Position numbers and translations under genes: made by a program. From Zygnema cylindricum (taxonomy: Eukaryota > Streptophyta > Zygnematophyceae > Zygnematales > Zygnemataceae), in contig JBBHKE010002309.1 in the NCBI GenBank assembly GCA_037447655.1, positions 1-64,000 on the forward strand: a DNA stretch of 64,000 nt. The letters run 5' to 3'. The notes below the pieces were generated by a model. It was not told the origin of the DNA. It ran no database searches and saw only the letters and a program-made list of their open reading frames with translations. Below are positions 22,538 through 33,323 of the stretch, one piece after another (positions within the stretch are counted from its first letter, which is position 1; each line of letters opens with the position of its first letter).

Positions 22538-22912
22538 ACTGGCGGGCTAATCAGATCGCTCGCCAATAATTTCTTCACGGGCTCTCTCTTCGTTTCTGTC
22601 GTTTCCGAAAAATTTACTGCTGACGTGTCATCTAATTTTTTGTCGGGGCCAATCAGCGTCCTGCAAAACGGACAGCTGTACTGTCCTGTCGTTTCCTCCA
22701 ATTGTCTGACCGGCGACTCCTGGGGACGGTGTCCTTTCAAGCCGCAGAAAACGACAGAAATATGTACGGACTTTTGTAATGCCGGCAATCCCGATGGCGC
22801 GTGCGGAGGTCACGGCTCGTGTGACGTGACACTGAAAACTTGCACGTGTGACGAAGGGTACAAAATTAATGTCGGCGGAAAATCATGCATACGTACGAAT
22901 TCTTTAACTTGA
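22538..22912 (+). CDS. LRR-EGF extracellular protein fragment
   Basis: Open frame of 124 codons after a TAG at 22535, ending at TGA 22910-22912. The first part (LANNFFTGSLFVSV, then VSSNFLSGPISV) follows the plant extracellular leucine-rich-repeat pattern LxxNxFxGxL / LSxNxLSGPI, i.e. the last two LRRs. A Cys-containing cap follows (LYCPVVSSNCLTGDSW), then an EGF-like module with six Cys (CNAGNPDGACGGHGSCDVT, then CTCDEGY and a final Cys). It lacks an initiator, signal peptide and membrane or kinase domain, so it is an exon or a truncated fragment of an LRR receptor-like or secreted protein. A possible donor lies near the last Cys (ATAC|GTACGA). An LTR fragment lies immediately upstream. Confidence 0.6.
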   Translation, partial: TGGLIRSLANNFFTGSLFVSVVSEKFTADVSSNFLSGPISVLQNGQLYCPVVSSNCLTGDSWGRCPFKPQKTTEICTDFCNAGNPDGACGGHGSCDVTLKTCTCDEGYKINVGGKSCIRTNSLT

Positions 22913-23430
22913 ACCTAACTTGTCGTTTGTTGATTTTGTCTTTTTGTGATGTAATTCTTGGGGAGCGTTAGAGTTACAGCGGATAAATATTAATAACGAC
23001 AAAAGATATTTACGCTGGAAAGTTATCTTGAAAGATTCACAAATTTGTCGTTTTCTGACAGAAACGTACAAATCAAAGTGTACGGTGAAGTATGATTTTA
23101 CGGAGCGTTAGTTGTCACACGTGTCTCTCGAGTTAGAGTGTATTTAAATCGAACCAATCAAGAAGTTTAGGAGGTAATATCTTAGTTTATGTCCGAATCA
23201 AAAGAATTAACATATCCTCCATGAGGTGTCAGATTGCTAATTCTGATTTGCTAAAAGACAAAATCCCAGGTGGTTTCTACTTCCCTTACAGTTGCAGTTC
23301 AGTTTTTTTCTTACAATAATTTTTGTCTTTATTTTATCCACTACACTATTTACGATCTGCTAAATGATTTCAATTTGTTTCTTTTTTTTGCTGCAGCTAC
23401 TCAAATAAGAAAAGGCTGTTAAATTACCTT
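22913..23430. other. 3' flank or intron of the LRR-EGF fragment
   Basis: AT-rich sequence; a CTGCAG|CTACTC acceptor-like site with a preceding T tract lies near 23395. No downstream exon could be recognised. Confidence 0.35.
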
Positions 23431-23432
23431 AC

Positions 23433-23545
23433 GTACACTCAGAAAAAAATTGAATGCCTCTCCGTACATAGGAAAAAAAATATTGATTACCTATCCGTAC
23501 ACCGGGAAAAACAATGATTACTTTTTCGTACAATCGGAGAACTAG
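23433..23545. repeat. ~36-bp tandem repeat, 3 copies
   Basis: Units of CCGTACA...GGAAAAAAA(T)ATTGATTACCT, three imperfect copies. Confidence 0.7.
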
Positions 23546-24544
23546 TACGGGCTTGACTTACGCCTTAATTTCAGTTTTCTATAGAAGTTTGTGACCTTTA
23601 TTAAAAAAGATAAAAAAAAGGGGTGGTGGCAATAAATAAGAAAGAGAACAAGAAAGATAAAGTCTCCTTTTATGTTAAAAAGGATTTAGAAGGAATTTTT
23701 GATAACCTTTTTGTAGGGATTTGATTACTTTATACATACATGATTATTCCAAAAGTGTACATTATTTAAGGAGGATCAAGAGGTTTAAAAATTTAGGAGG
23801 ACCACTTTGTTAGATTGACAACCTTTGATTGTTCTTGTTCACCATTTTGGAGTGTTGTGTACGATCGTTTGCAAAATGACACGGATGAGAGCTAGAGTTA
23901 AAGTGGCTTTGTAGACCATAGGAATAAACTAGTGTGGAGACTTACTAAATGCGTGTTCTTTCCTTTCTTTTCTTTTCTTTCCTTTTATCAAGATGGTTTT
24001 CCATCTCAACTTTTGTTTACAAAGACGATTTTTGGTATTTGAATAGAATCCATTTATAGCTTTCAACATTATAATACACAAACAACAATTTTTGGTTTGT
24101 TGACATTATGGACCACATTAATTAATTATAGTCACAACTTAAACAAATACATATGTATTTGACAACATTAATACTCACTCTTTGATTGTTAACATCGAAC
24201 CATTTTATTGCATATTTTACACACGTATGTATATATTGTACGATTGTCTTTTCAGTGTCAACCACAATTATTTGGTTCAAAAATCTACAACTTTTGTCAA
24301 AAAAAAAAATAGTAGTCAATGAATTTTTTTGCCATAAAAAGGTTTTGGTCCTCTGATAAAAACGAGATTTTCATCAACACTTTGTTTTTTTCCATTAAAA
24401 ACTCCTCAGCTTTACCAACAAGAAAGTCCTTTTCATCAACAATTTCTTTTTCATACGAACAAATTTAAAGAATAAAACAAAAAAAATATGACAAACTCCT
24501 TAAACACTTGTCAATTCCATATAAGTTGGAAGCGGCCAAAGCTG
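23546..24544. other. AT-rich region, nothing recognised
   Basis: Contains a short (TTTTC)n stretch at 23960-23985. No domain-bearing frame on either strand. Confidence 0.5.
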
Positions 24545-24549
24545 GCCAA

Positions 24550-24665
24550 AGTATGAAAATGTACAGAAAGGTACAAAAGGTACATAAGTTACTAAAAGGT
24601 ACAAAGGGCAAAAAATGGTACGAGTTTGCAAAAATGTACAAAAGGTACTAAGAATGTACAATGCC
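24550..24665. repeat. AAAAGGTACA degenerate repeat
   Basis: Six to eight imperfect units of about 10-15 bp around AAAGGTAC / AAATGTACA. Confidence 0.6.
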
Positions 24666-25454
24666 TATCAAGCAATAAAAGATTTATAAGTTTCCAAGTA
24701 AAGTTACAAAGTACCACACTAAATTTCGTTTAGAGAAAAATGGAGACTTATCCGCCATTCGTGTGACGCTCCAAATGTTAATAAAATTGTTTTGTGATTT
24801 TTGCCCAGAAAAAAGGTCGAGATCGGTTTTAGTGTAATTAACACTAAAAACCATATGATGTGTTATTCAAATTCTTTAATATTATTTTTATTATTGTTTG
24901 AATATTCTTGTTGTTGTGATTATTATAAAAAAAAATGATTTTTGTTAAAAAAACACGATGATATAAATATGGAGTACAGAGGAAAACAAAAAAAAAACTA
25001 GAAAAATAAACTTTGGGTAGAAAGAAATAGTAGTTCCAATAGTAGCAAACAATAGTCCTCCTCCCATCCCTCCTCCCCATCCCTCCTCTCCCTCCCTCAT
25101 TCCTACCCCTCCCCTCAAAAGCAATAATCTCTATTGCATCGCGGAAAATGTCGTTCGCCTGAATCAACTCTCCCCGATGGTTGGAGAAATTTCTAGGAAC
25201 CTTCCTAAGACCTTCCGAGGACCCACCTAACCTTCTTAGGACATTCTTAGGAACCTTCCAAACATTTCGAGAACCCTCAAATACCTATTGTCGATCCCAT
25301 TTTCAGTTTTTTTTTATTATTGATCTCGAGTTTCGAGTTCATTTTTTTTTATTGTTTTTTTATTTTTTTTAATACCAATAATAGTGCGATGTGGCGCTAC
25401 TGGCGGGATGCGATCTGGCATTCAGATTTCGACGTCTCAATATTGATCCGATGG

Positions 25455-25675
25455 CACACTTGAATCGCTATTAGTGTTAATGTTTTTTTCGCCACTTAAA
25501 ACATCTTTTCTCCGTACACACTTGTCGGATTATGAATCTGACTGTTGCGATTGGAATGTTAGATTCTCAGCTTCCAATTGGCTGCCTCAAACTGAAAATG
25601 TGACAAGTGTGTGGGGAGAAAAGATGTTTAAATGTGGCGAAAAAACTATCAACACTTATAGTGATACAGGGTGTA
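25455..25675. mobile_element. 221-bp MITE, family A
   Basis: The left end (ACTTGAATCGCTATTAGTGT) and right end (CACTTATAGTGATACAGGGTGTA, as positions 25653-25675) are inverted. Inner arms AAACATCTTTTCTCC and GGAGAAAAGATGTTTA match the element at 8143-8361 in sequence and order. Length is within 2 bp of that copy. Confidence 0.8.
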
Positions 25676-25789
25676 CACATCGGGAAATCATACGGAAGCG
25701 TAAAAACGAGAAAAAACTTAAGCCTCAAATCCGAAACCCTATACAATAAACTTGAAACCCTGAACCCAAGGGACATATGAGAGGAAATA

Positions 25790-26030
25790 GAAGGGAGGGT
25801 TAGAGAGGGAAACGAAGGCGAGATGGGTAGGGGGAGAGAGAGGGAAAGAATGGTAGCGGAAGAGAGTGGGAGAGAGAGGGAAAGAATGGGAGAATAGGAA
25901 GAGAGTGGGAGAGAGAGGGAAAGATAGAGGAGCCATCTATTCTCCTCTTCAACATCTCTCCCCTCCTCGCTCCCTCTTTCTCTTTCTCTCTCTCCCTCTT
26001 TCCCTCATTCCCTCCCTCCCTTGTTGGGAT
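25790..26030. repeat. GA block then CT block abutting the LTR
   Basis: GAGAGGGAAAGAATGG units (25795-25930) switch to CTCCCTCTTTCTC units (25935-26030), so the strand polarity inverts and the two halves are potentially self-complementary. The LTR begins immediately after. Confidence 0.8.
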
Positions 26031-26031
26031 A

Positions 26032-26786
26032 TTGTCGTTTCGCGTCATTTCGCGAAGCGTCATACCAACATTTATTTGTTGACGTGAAAGTATCACGTCA
26101 TCATACGAAAAGTGCAATGACATTCCGCGGTACTATGTAAAGCGTCCGCGAATGAAACATGCTATTTCGTTTCGCGTAACTTTTGTTTGCGTGCGCAGGT
26201 GTCACATTTTGCGTGCAGGTGTTTTCGTGTGACGACACGTGTTAAAGTCAACGCTTGGAGTTAGTCGTTTCGAAGGAAAAAAGTGCGTGCTACTTTCTTC
26301 GTGGAAACGTCCTTGCAGTGTGCACAGTCAGCTAGGGACAGACTTCGTCGCTACGCTAAGTCTAGGGACAGACTTCGTCGCTACGCTAAGTCTAGGGACA
26401 GACTTCGTCGCTACGCTAAGTCTAGGGACAGACTTCGTCGCTACGCTAAGTCCTGCATGTTTTACCTTGTTGTGTTTTACCTTGTTGTCTCTTAGTGCAG
26501 AGTAGCGAGTATATATGCAATAGTGTATATGTGCAGAGTATATTCTATTATATTGAATCTCATTAATCAATCTATCTTAGATGATTAATCTTGGAGTAGA
26601 GATTACTTAAGAAGAGAGAGAAGAGAGAGAAGAGTGAAGAGAGATGATGTAAAGAGGCTTCGGCCAAGAACACTTATAAATCTTTTTGGCTGAATATTCC
26701 TCTTGTCTTTTATGAGCTTCCGCTGTGTAAATGATTTATGTTTTGTGAATTATTTTGAGTGAATGTCTTTTGCTTCAGATCCTGCA
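26032..26786 (+). mobile_element. Copia 5' LTR, 755 bp
   Basis: Starts TGTTGGGATATTGTCG, ends GATCCTGCA, and is followed within 2 bp by a primer-binding site. The same TG...CA ends define the solo LTR at 53045-53324, which supports the boundaries. A TATA-like TATATATGCAATAG region and 'GAGTA' repeats near 26505-26540 may be promoter elements. No 3' LTR partner is found downstream because the element runs into the purine tract at 29967. Confidence 0.85.
26332..26451. repeat. Four exact 30-bp repeats inside the LTR
   Basis: CTAGGGACAGACTTCGTCGC plus ten bases, four head-to-tail copies with no visible difference. This part of the LTR is absent from the solo LTR at 53045-53324. Confidence 0.97.
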
Positions 26787-28375
26787 ATTGGTTTCAGAGC
26801 TATTGCTTCGGAGTTAGAGAGGGAGCGCATGGGGAGGAAGAAGAATAGAAATACTCCTTCCCCCATGTCGACTTCGGAGAGAGCAAGAGAGTTCAATTTT
26901 TCGGGTTCTCAATTTGAGGAGACCCGGTATATGGAGAGAAAAGTTGAGGAAATGTTTGACACACTTATGAGGTATGTAGATTCCCGTTTTCAAACTCAAC
27001 CGAGTGAGAGCAAAGAAAACACTTCCTTTCCAGCTGCCGATCCCTTTAGAGGAGGAGCTAATGAGAGTGAGAGAAAAGAGAGGATTAGGAAAGGAAAGTC
27101 GAAAATAGAAGAAGAAGAGTCCAAGTTTGACAAAGGATTGGAAAACGAAGAAAATTATAATATGTCGGGGAAATTCGTGGCTTTTAATGGCACCAATTAT
27201 GCTGTTTGGAATAAATTTATTTCAGGCCAACTTATTCTCAAGAAGCTTTGGAGGATTGTCAATGGAGAAGAGAAAATGCCACTCGAGGGTAAGGCACGTG
27301 CTCAATGGAGGTTGAAGGATATTGCGGCAACGACCGGTTTGATGAAGAATTGCACTGTCGGTTTGATGAAGAATCTGTGATTAATCATTTCCTCGCTTAC
27401 GGCACAGCCTATGAGTGTTGGCAATCACTTGAGGAGAAATATGAGCAAGGAGTTGAGAACAAGGGTCAATATATTTATACCGACTTTATGAATTTTAAAA
27501 TCAAGTCAAATGAATCAATCGACGATGCCGCGAAGCGCTTCAATATTATACTCGAGAAATTAATCAACAATGGCCGAGTTATAATGGATGCGGATAAGTT
27601 AAGCGTTTTTCTTAATGCCTTACCGGAGAAGCTTTCGCATCTTAAAGCTATTTTACGAGCGAAGGCGAATAACACCTTCGGATTCACCGTCAATTTTATC
27701 AAAATATTGGAGGGAACTCCCACGGATTTTTCAAGTTGAGGAGGAGAAGTTTTTAACTCTACTAATTCCGAAACATCGGATCTTAATTATGTCGGTGGTA
27801 GAGGGGGTGGCAGAAGAGGTGGCCCATAAGGTGGTGGTGGCGGCCAAAGCAACAAGAAAGAGCATGGTCGTCCACCGAAGGTCCATTCGGATCTTTCCAA
27901 TGTGACATGCTACCGATGTAACCGACTTGGACATTTGTCTTCATCTTGTCCGGATAAGGACAAGCAATGTCATTTTTGCGGTAAGTGGGGGCATACGAGC
28001 CCTCAATGTTATGCTAAAGGTGGAGATTCCGGAAGTGGAAGAGGAGGTAGAGAAGGTGATAGAGGCGCCCGAGGTGGCGGCCGGGGAGATGGCCGCGGCG
28101 GCGGTCGTAGTTACGGTAATGCAAATTACTTTGACTATGGTAATGAAACAGTTGATGAGTTTCCGGTATTTAACCTTACCCTTGATTCGGTGAGTAGTGA
28201 AAGAAATTTGGAGAAAGAGTGGATTATTGATACAAGAGCATCTCATCATGTTTGCATGGATGCCACCTTGTTTAATGACATGAGGGAACTTACGGTTCCA
28301 AAGTTTATAACGGTTGTAAGCGGCCATGTCATTTCGGTTGTTACGGTTGTCACGGTTCCGCTTGATCTCCTTTAA
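26763..28375 (+). pseudogene. Copia gag and protease, frameshifted
   Basis: Gag begins around 26820. Its UBN2-type core starts GKFVAFNGTNYAVWNKFISG (27172 on). The frame breaks near 27335-27382, where a 24-bp near-duplication (CGGTTTGATGAAGAA...) occurs, and resumes at 27305-27739 (AYECWQSLEEKYEQG, VFLNALPEKLSHL). Two CCHC knuckles follow (CYRCNRLGHLSSSC and CHFCGKWGHTSPQC, 27908-28010), then an RGG-rich linker. The protease start WIIDTRASHHVCMDATLF has Arg where the catalytic D-S/T-G motif needs Gly. The element is therefore inactive. Cap-independent details and host regulation cannot be read. Confidence 0.85.
26789..26800 (+). promoter_or_regulatory. Primer-binding site (tRNA-iMet type)
   Basis: TGGTTTCAGAGC lies 2 bp after the LTR end; plant copia elements typically have TGGTATCAGAGC, complementary to initiator tRNA-Met. 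One mismatch. Confidence 0.8.
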
Positions 28376-28639
28376 TGGGATAATGATGGGAAAGAGAAAT
28401 TGACAGAGTATCGTCTCCAAAATACAAATTATATTCTGGACGGTTCGGTTAATTTGTTAAGCGCTCCACAAATCCAAAAGACTGGTGGAAGTTTATTTGG
28501 GAGAGGTGATTAATCTATTGAGATTTGGAATGAGAAGGTAATGTAATTGGAGAAGGGGTTGTCACAGATGCGAATCATAGTCGGCTCTTATAGAGGAGGC
28601 CGAAATCTAAAGTTCCCACTGAGGAAATTTCACACCAAT

Positions 28640-29208
28640 TTTTGGAGTTGAAAGGTGACCTTACCTTATGGCATCATTAGATGTGTCACACATCTGAGGT
28701 AAGTTTGAAAAAGATGATTCGTCATTCTTCGGTGAGGGGTATTGTGAGGAGTGGGGGATAAGGCATCAATTCACAGCGCCTTATTCTTTGGAGTCAAATG
28801 GAGTGACCGAGAAGAAAAATCGTACCTTATAAGAAATGGTCTGTGCGATGGTTCATAGCTCCGGACAAGATGTTTTTTTGGGGAGATTCCATTTTTACGG
28901 CATATTACATTTGTTACCGAAGACTCATTTCGGTTTCCGGAAATAAAACACCAGAGGAGTTATGGAGTGGTACAAAGCCCACGGTTCACCATTTGAGAAT
29001 TTGGGGATGTCATGCTACAGTTTATGTGGAATCAATTAAGAGAAGATGGAAATTTACACCAAGGTGTTGGCCGGGAATTTTTATTCGTTATAGTGCAAAG
29101 GGGAATTTGTGCCGAGTATATGATCCGGCTGGTCACACCGTGGAGGAATCTCAGAATGTGGAATTTCATGAGGATCTCAAATCCGCTATGAATCCGTTGG
29201 GAAATTAA
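28640..29208 (+). pseudogene. Copia integrase, internally deleted
   Basis: The HHCC zinc region (LTLWHH...MCHTSEVSLKKM) is followed almost at once by the final catalytic-Glu region (SNGVTEKKNRT), so the segment carrying the first two catalytic Asp is missing. The C-terminal part is well conserved: GNKTPEELWSGTKPTVHHLR then IWGCHATVYV and FIRYSAKGNLCRVYDPAGHT. In-frame stops occur near 28680 and 28758. Confidence 0.8.
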
Positions 29209-29639
29209 AGGAAAATTTGGATTTTTATGAGGAGAGTGAAATTGATAGTTTTCCGTACATAGGGGATTCGATGAGGAACCAAATGTAAAAACTTAGAAAA
29301 AGAAATTGGGGAAATCGGTTGAAATTGAATTTGAAAGAAAAAGTAATGGATCTTTGGATTCCCAAGTGCCTTCGAACATTCAAAAATCTTAAAGCTCTAA
29401 ATCGAGTTCTAAATCGAGTGAGAAGGAAATTGAAATTGAATCCGAGGAAGAGAAAGAGAAGGAGGAGGAGGAGCAAGTTCTTAGAAAGCGCTCTCGGAGT
29501 ACGAAAGGGAAGAAATCGGAGAAACTCATTAACGATACAAAAGGGGAAAATTCATCGAATTCACATTATTTTCTTTCCGATGCTAAAGAGACAGAGTTTT
29601 TTTCGTAGCAATCACTTACAGAAAATATGACCGGCGACC

Positions 29640-29966
29640 CTTAACCTTATGTCGAGGCTAGGAGGTCGGCCGATTGGGAGAGTAAGTGGAAACCGGCACA
29701 GGAGAAAGAAATTAAATCAGTGGTTGATAATCGAACTTTTGAGGAAGTAAAATTACCAGAGGGGAAAAAGGCGATAGATGCAAAGTGAGTATTTAAGACA
29801 AAGACGAGAGCTTCGGGTGAAATTTTGAAGTAGAAGGCGAGGCTTGTTTTTATGAAATTCCAACAACGTGAGGGAATCGATTTCAATGAGACTTATGCTC
29901 CCGTGGTGAAGTTCAACTCACTACAGATTATTATTGCACTTGGAGCGATGGGGAAGAAGCACGTTA
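29640..29966 (+). pseudogene. Copia reverse transcriptase, N-terminal part only
   Basis: Typical RT start: ARRSADWESKWKPAQEKEIK, then KAIDAKWVFKTK and REGIDFNETYAPVVKFNSLQ. The frame has point stops (TGA at about 29787, TAG at about 29831) and ends in IIALGAMGKKHVI, where the GA tract begins. The FVDD active site and RNase H are absent, so the element is truncated at the microsatellite boundary. Confidence 0.85.
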
Positions 29967-32900
29967 TCAAAGAGAGGGAGAGAGAGGGAGAGAAAGAGGG
30001 AAAGAAAGAGCGAGAGAGTGAGGGAGAGAGAGAGGGAGTGAGGGCGAGAGGAAAAGAGAGAGAGGGCAAGAGGGATAGAGAGAGGGAGAGAGAGAGGAAG
30101 AGAGAGAGGAAGAGAGGGAGAGAGGGTGAGGGAGAGAGGAAGGGAAAGTTGGAGGGAGAAAGGGAGAGAGGGAGAGAGAGAGGGAGAGAAAGAGGGAGAG
30201 AGAGGGCCAAAGGGAGAGAGGGCGAGAGGGAGAGAGAGAGAGGGCGAGAGGGCAAGAGGGAGAGAGGGCGAGAAGGCGAGAGGGCAAAAGGGCGAGAGAG
30301 GGGGAGAGTGGGGGGGAGGGGGGGAGAGGAGGGGGAGAGGGGGTGAGGGGGTATGAGGGGGGATGAGGGGGGGCGAGGGGGGGAGAGGATGGGAGAGAGG
30401 GGGAGAGGGGGCGAGAGGGGGCAAGAAGGGGGGAGAGGGGGGGAGAGGGGGGGAGAGGGAAGGATAGGGGGGGGAGAGTGGGGGAGAGGGGGTTTGAGGG
30501 GGGGAGAGGGGAGAGAGGGAGAGAGAGGAAGAGAGAGAGGGAAAAAGAGAGGGATAGAGAGAGGGGGGGAGAGGGGAGGAGAGGGGGGGAGAGTGGGGGA
30601 GAGGGTGTTTGAGGGGGGGAGAGGGGAGAGAGGGAGAGAGAGGGAGAGAGAGAGGGAAAAAGAGAGGGATAGAGAGAGGGAGAGAGAGAAGGAGAGAGGG
30701 AGAAAGGGCAAGAGGGAGAGAGAGAGGGGGTGAGAGGGCGAGAGGGAGAGAGAGAGAGAGGGCAAGACGACGAGAGGGAGAGAGGGCAAGAGGGCAAAAG
30801 GGAGAGAGGGCGAGAGGGCGAGAGGTCGAGACGGCGAGAGAGAGGGAAAAAGAGAGGGAGAGAGGACGAGAGAGAGGGAGAGAGAGGGAGAGAGAGAGAG
30901 AGAGAGGGCGAGAGAGAGGGATAGAGAGAAAGAGTGAGAGAGAGAGGGAGAGAGGGAGAGAGGGAGAGAGGGGGAGAGGGAGAGAGAGATGGAGAGAGAG
31001 AGGGAGAGAGAGATAGAGGGCGAGAGGACGAGAGTGAGAGAGGGCGAGAGGGGGAAAGGGCGAAAAGGTGAGAGGGAAAGAGAGAGGGCGAGAGAGAGGG
31101 AGAGAGAAAGAGAGAGAGAGGGAGTGAGGGAGAGAGGGAGAGAGGGAGAGAGGAAGAGAGTGAAAAAGGGAGAGGTAGAGAGGAAGAGAGGGAGAGAGGG
31201 TGGGAGGGAGGGAGAGAGGGAGAGAGGGAGGGAGGAAGAGAGGGAGAGAGGGAGTGAGGGAGAGAGGGAGAGAGAAAGAAAGAGAGAGGGAGAGAGAGAC
31301 AGAGGGAGAGAGGAAGAGAGGGAGAGAGGGAGAGTGGAAAGAGCAGTCAAGAGGGGAGAGAGATAGGGAGAGGGGGAGAGAGGGAGAGATGGAGAGATTG
31401 AGAGAGGTTCAGCTGATGGAGAGAGGGAAAGAGTAGTTGAGAGAGAGAGGGAGAGAGGAGAAGTCAAGGGAGAGAGGAGCAGCCGTGGGGGGATAGAGAG
31501 AAAGGGAGAGAGGGAGAGATAGAGAAAGTGAGGAGAAGCTAAGAGGGAGAGAAGAGCAGCTCAGAGGGGAGAGAGAGCAAAGGAGAGAGGGAGAGATGAA
31601 GAGAGGGAGAGAGGGAGAGAGGAGCTGTTGAGAGAGAAGACGGAGTAAGGGAGGGAGGGAGAGAGGAAGAGAGGTAGGAACAGAGAGAGGGGCAAAAAAG
31701 GGGGGAGAGAGACAAGGGAGAGAGGGAGAGAGGGAGAGAAGAGTAGCCGAGGGTGGAGAGGGAGAAAGTGAAAGAGGGAGAGGGAGAGGGAGAGAGGAGC
31801 AGCCAAGAGGGGAGAGAGAAAAAAGAAAGGGAGAGACAGAGGGACAAGTGAGAGGTTGAGGAAGAGAGGGAGAGTGAGAGGGAGAGAGAGAGGAGGAGAG
31901 GGAGAGAGGGCGAGAGGGCAAGAGGGCGAGAGGGCGAGAGGGCGAGAGGGCGAGAGAGAGGGAGAGAGAGAGGGCGAGAGAGGGGTAGAGAGAGAGTGAG
32001 AGAGAGAGGGAGAGGGAAACACGGAGAGAGGGAGAGAGAGAGGGAGAAAAAGAGAGAGGGAGAGAGAGAGAGGGAGAGAGGGAGAGGGAGAGAGGGAGAG
32101 AGAAAGAGAGGGAGAGAGAGAGAGAGAAGGAGAAACGGAGAGAGGGAGAGAGGGAGAGAGAGAAAGGAGCACCCGAGGGGGGAAAGAGAAAGGGCGAGAG
32201 GGAGAGAGGGCGAGGGAAAGTGGGAGAGATGGAAAGACGGTGAGTGGGAGAGAGGGAGAGAAGAGTAGTCGAGAGGGAAGAGAGAAAAAGGGAGAAAGGG
32301 AGAGAGTGAGAGAGGGAGAGAGGAGCAGTTGATGGAGGATAGGGAGAAAGGGAGAGGAGGGATAGAGAAAATGAGGAGAGGGAGAGAGGGAGAGAGGGAG
32401 ACAAGAGCAGCTGAGGTGGGAGAGAGGGAGAGACTGAGAGAGGGAGAGAAGGAGAGAAGAGCAGCCGAGAGGGAAGACAGAGTTAGGGAGGGAGGGAGAG
32501 AGGAAGAGAGGTAGGAAGGGAGAGACAGGAAGATGAGGGGGGAGAGATATAAGGGAGAGAGAGAAAGAGGGAGTGATGAGGAGGGGAGGGGGGAGAGGGA
32601 GAGAGGGAGAGGGAAAGAGGGAGAGAGTGAGAGAGAGAGAGAGGAGCAACTGAGGGGGGAGAGAGAGAAAGGGAAAAAGGGAGAGACAAAGAGACGGAGA
32701 AAGAGGCTGAGGGAGAAAAGGAGAGAGGGGGAGAGTGAGAGATGGAGAGAGGGTGAGAAGGAGGGGGAGAGAGGAAGAGTGGGAGAGGGGGGGAGAGGGA
32801 GAGCGAGAGAGGGGGAAAGAGGAAAAGAGGGAGAGAGGAAGAGAGGAGCATCCGAGGGGGGAGAAAGAAAGGGAGAGAGGGAGAGAGGGAGAGAGAAAAT

Positions 32901-33030
32901 GGGAGAGAGGGAGAGAGGGAGAGTGGGACAGAGGGAGAGAAAAGCAACCAACGAGGAAGAGAGAGAAAGGGAGAAAGTGATAGAGGGAGAGAGGGAGAGA
33001 GGGAGTGAGGAGAAATCGAGGGAGAGAGGA
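29967..33030. repeat. 3.1 kb (GAGAGAGG)n purine tract
   Basis: GAGAGGGAGA units with GGGGGA-rich (30300-30500) and GAGGGCGAGA-rich sub-blocks, and with recurring interruptions near 31430-31820, 32160-32350 and 32400-32960 (AGGAGCAGCCGAG, GAAGAGCAGC units) that give a higher-order periodicity. All long frames here are repeat artefacts. Confidence 0.97.
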
Positions 33031-33100
33031 AGAGTGGATTAATCAAGTGGGGATATATCCTTTCCTTTCCTCTTTTCGGACACACTACACTCCCTATCAT

Positions 33101-33322
33101 CTATCTCCTCTGTTGGAGCAGATGCTCCTGCAAAAACCTCACTCCTCCAAACCCTAGTGGAGTTCCTTGAGATGGACGTTTCACTTGTCCACTAACAATA
33201 CACCAGTATCGTTTTTCACACAATGACCCTGTCATCATGGCTTCCCAGTAAATGAACTCAAATCCGTTGAATATGGGCAATCTAGAAGGTGGGCCTATAA
33301 CTTGCAATTCTGTGCCCCCCAT
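33101..33322 (-). pseudogene. Copia gag N-terminal fragment
   Basis: Reads GTELQVIGPPSRLPIFNGFE then FIYWEAMMTGSLCEKRYWCI, a gag N-terminus like that at 14.7 and 59.0 kb (ILPIFDGFEYYCW). It is adjacent to the LTR-like segment 33324-34326. It is the part of gag that is missing from the 5' side of the element at 34340-38277. Confidence 0.6.
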
Positions 33323-33323
33323 T

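Noticed and set aside
21009-22569. Gly/Glu/Arg frames of 388-504 codons and the mirrored Pro/Ser frame
   Set aside because: Encoded by AAGAGGGGGG repeats; several frames are open at once.
26332-26451. CRISPR-like regular 30-bp repeats
   Set aside because: Repeats are contiguous without spacers and lie inside an LTR of a eukaryotic element.
29852-33100. Frames of 200-524 codons on both strands
   Set aside because: GA microsatellite artefacts; only the first part (to 29966, copia RT) is real homology.
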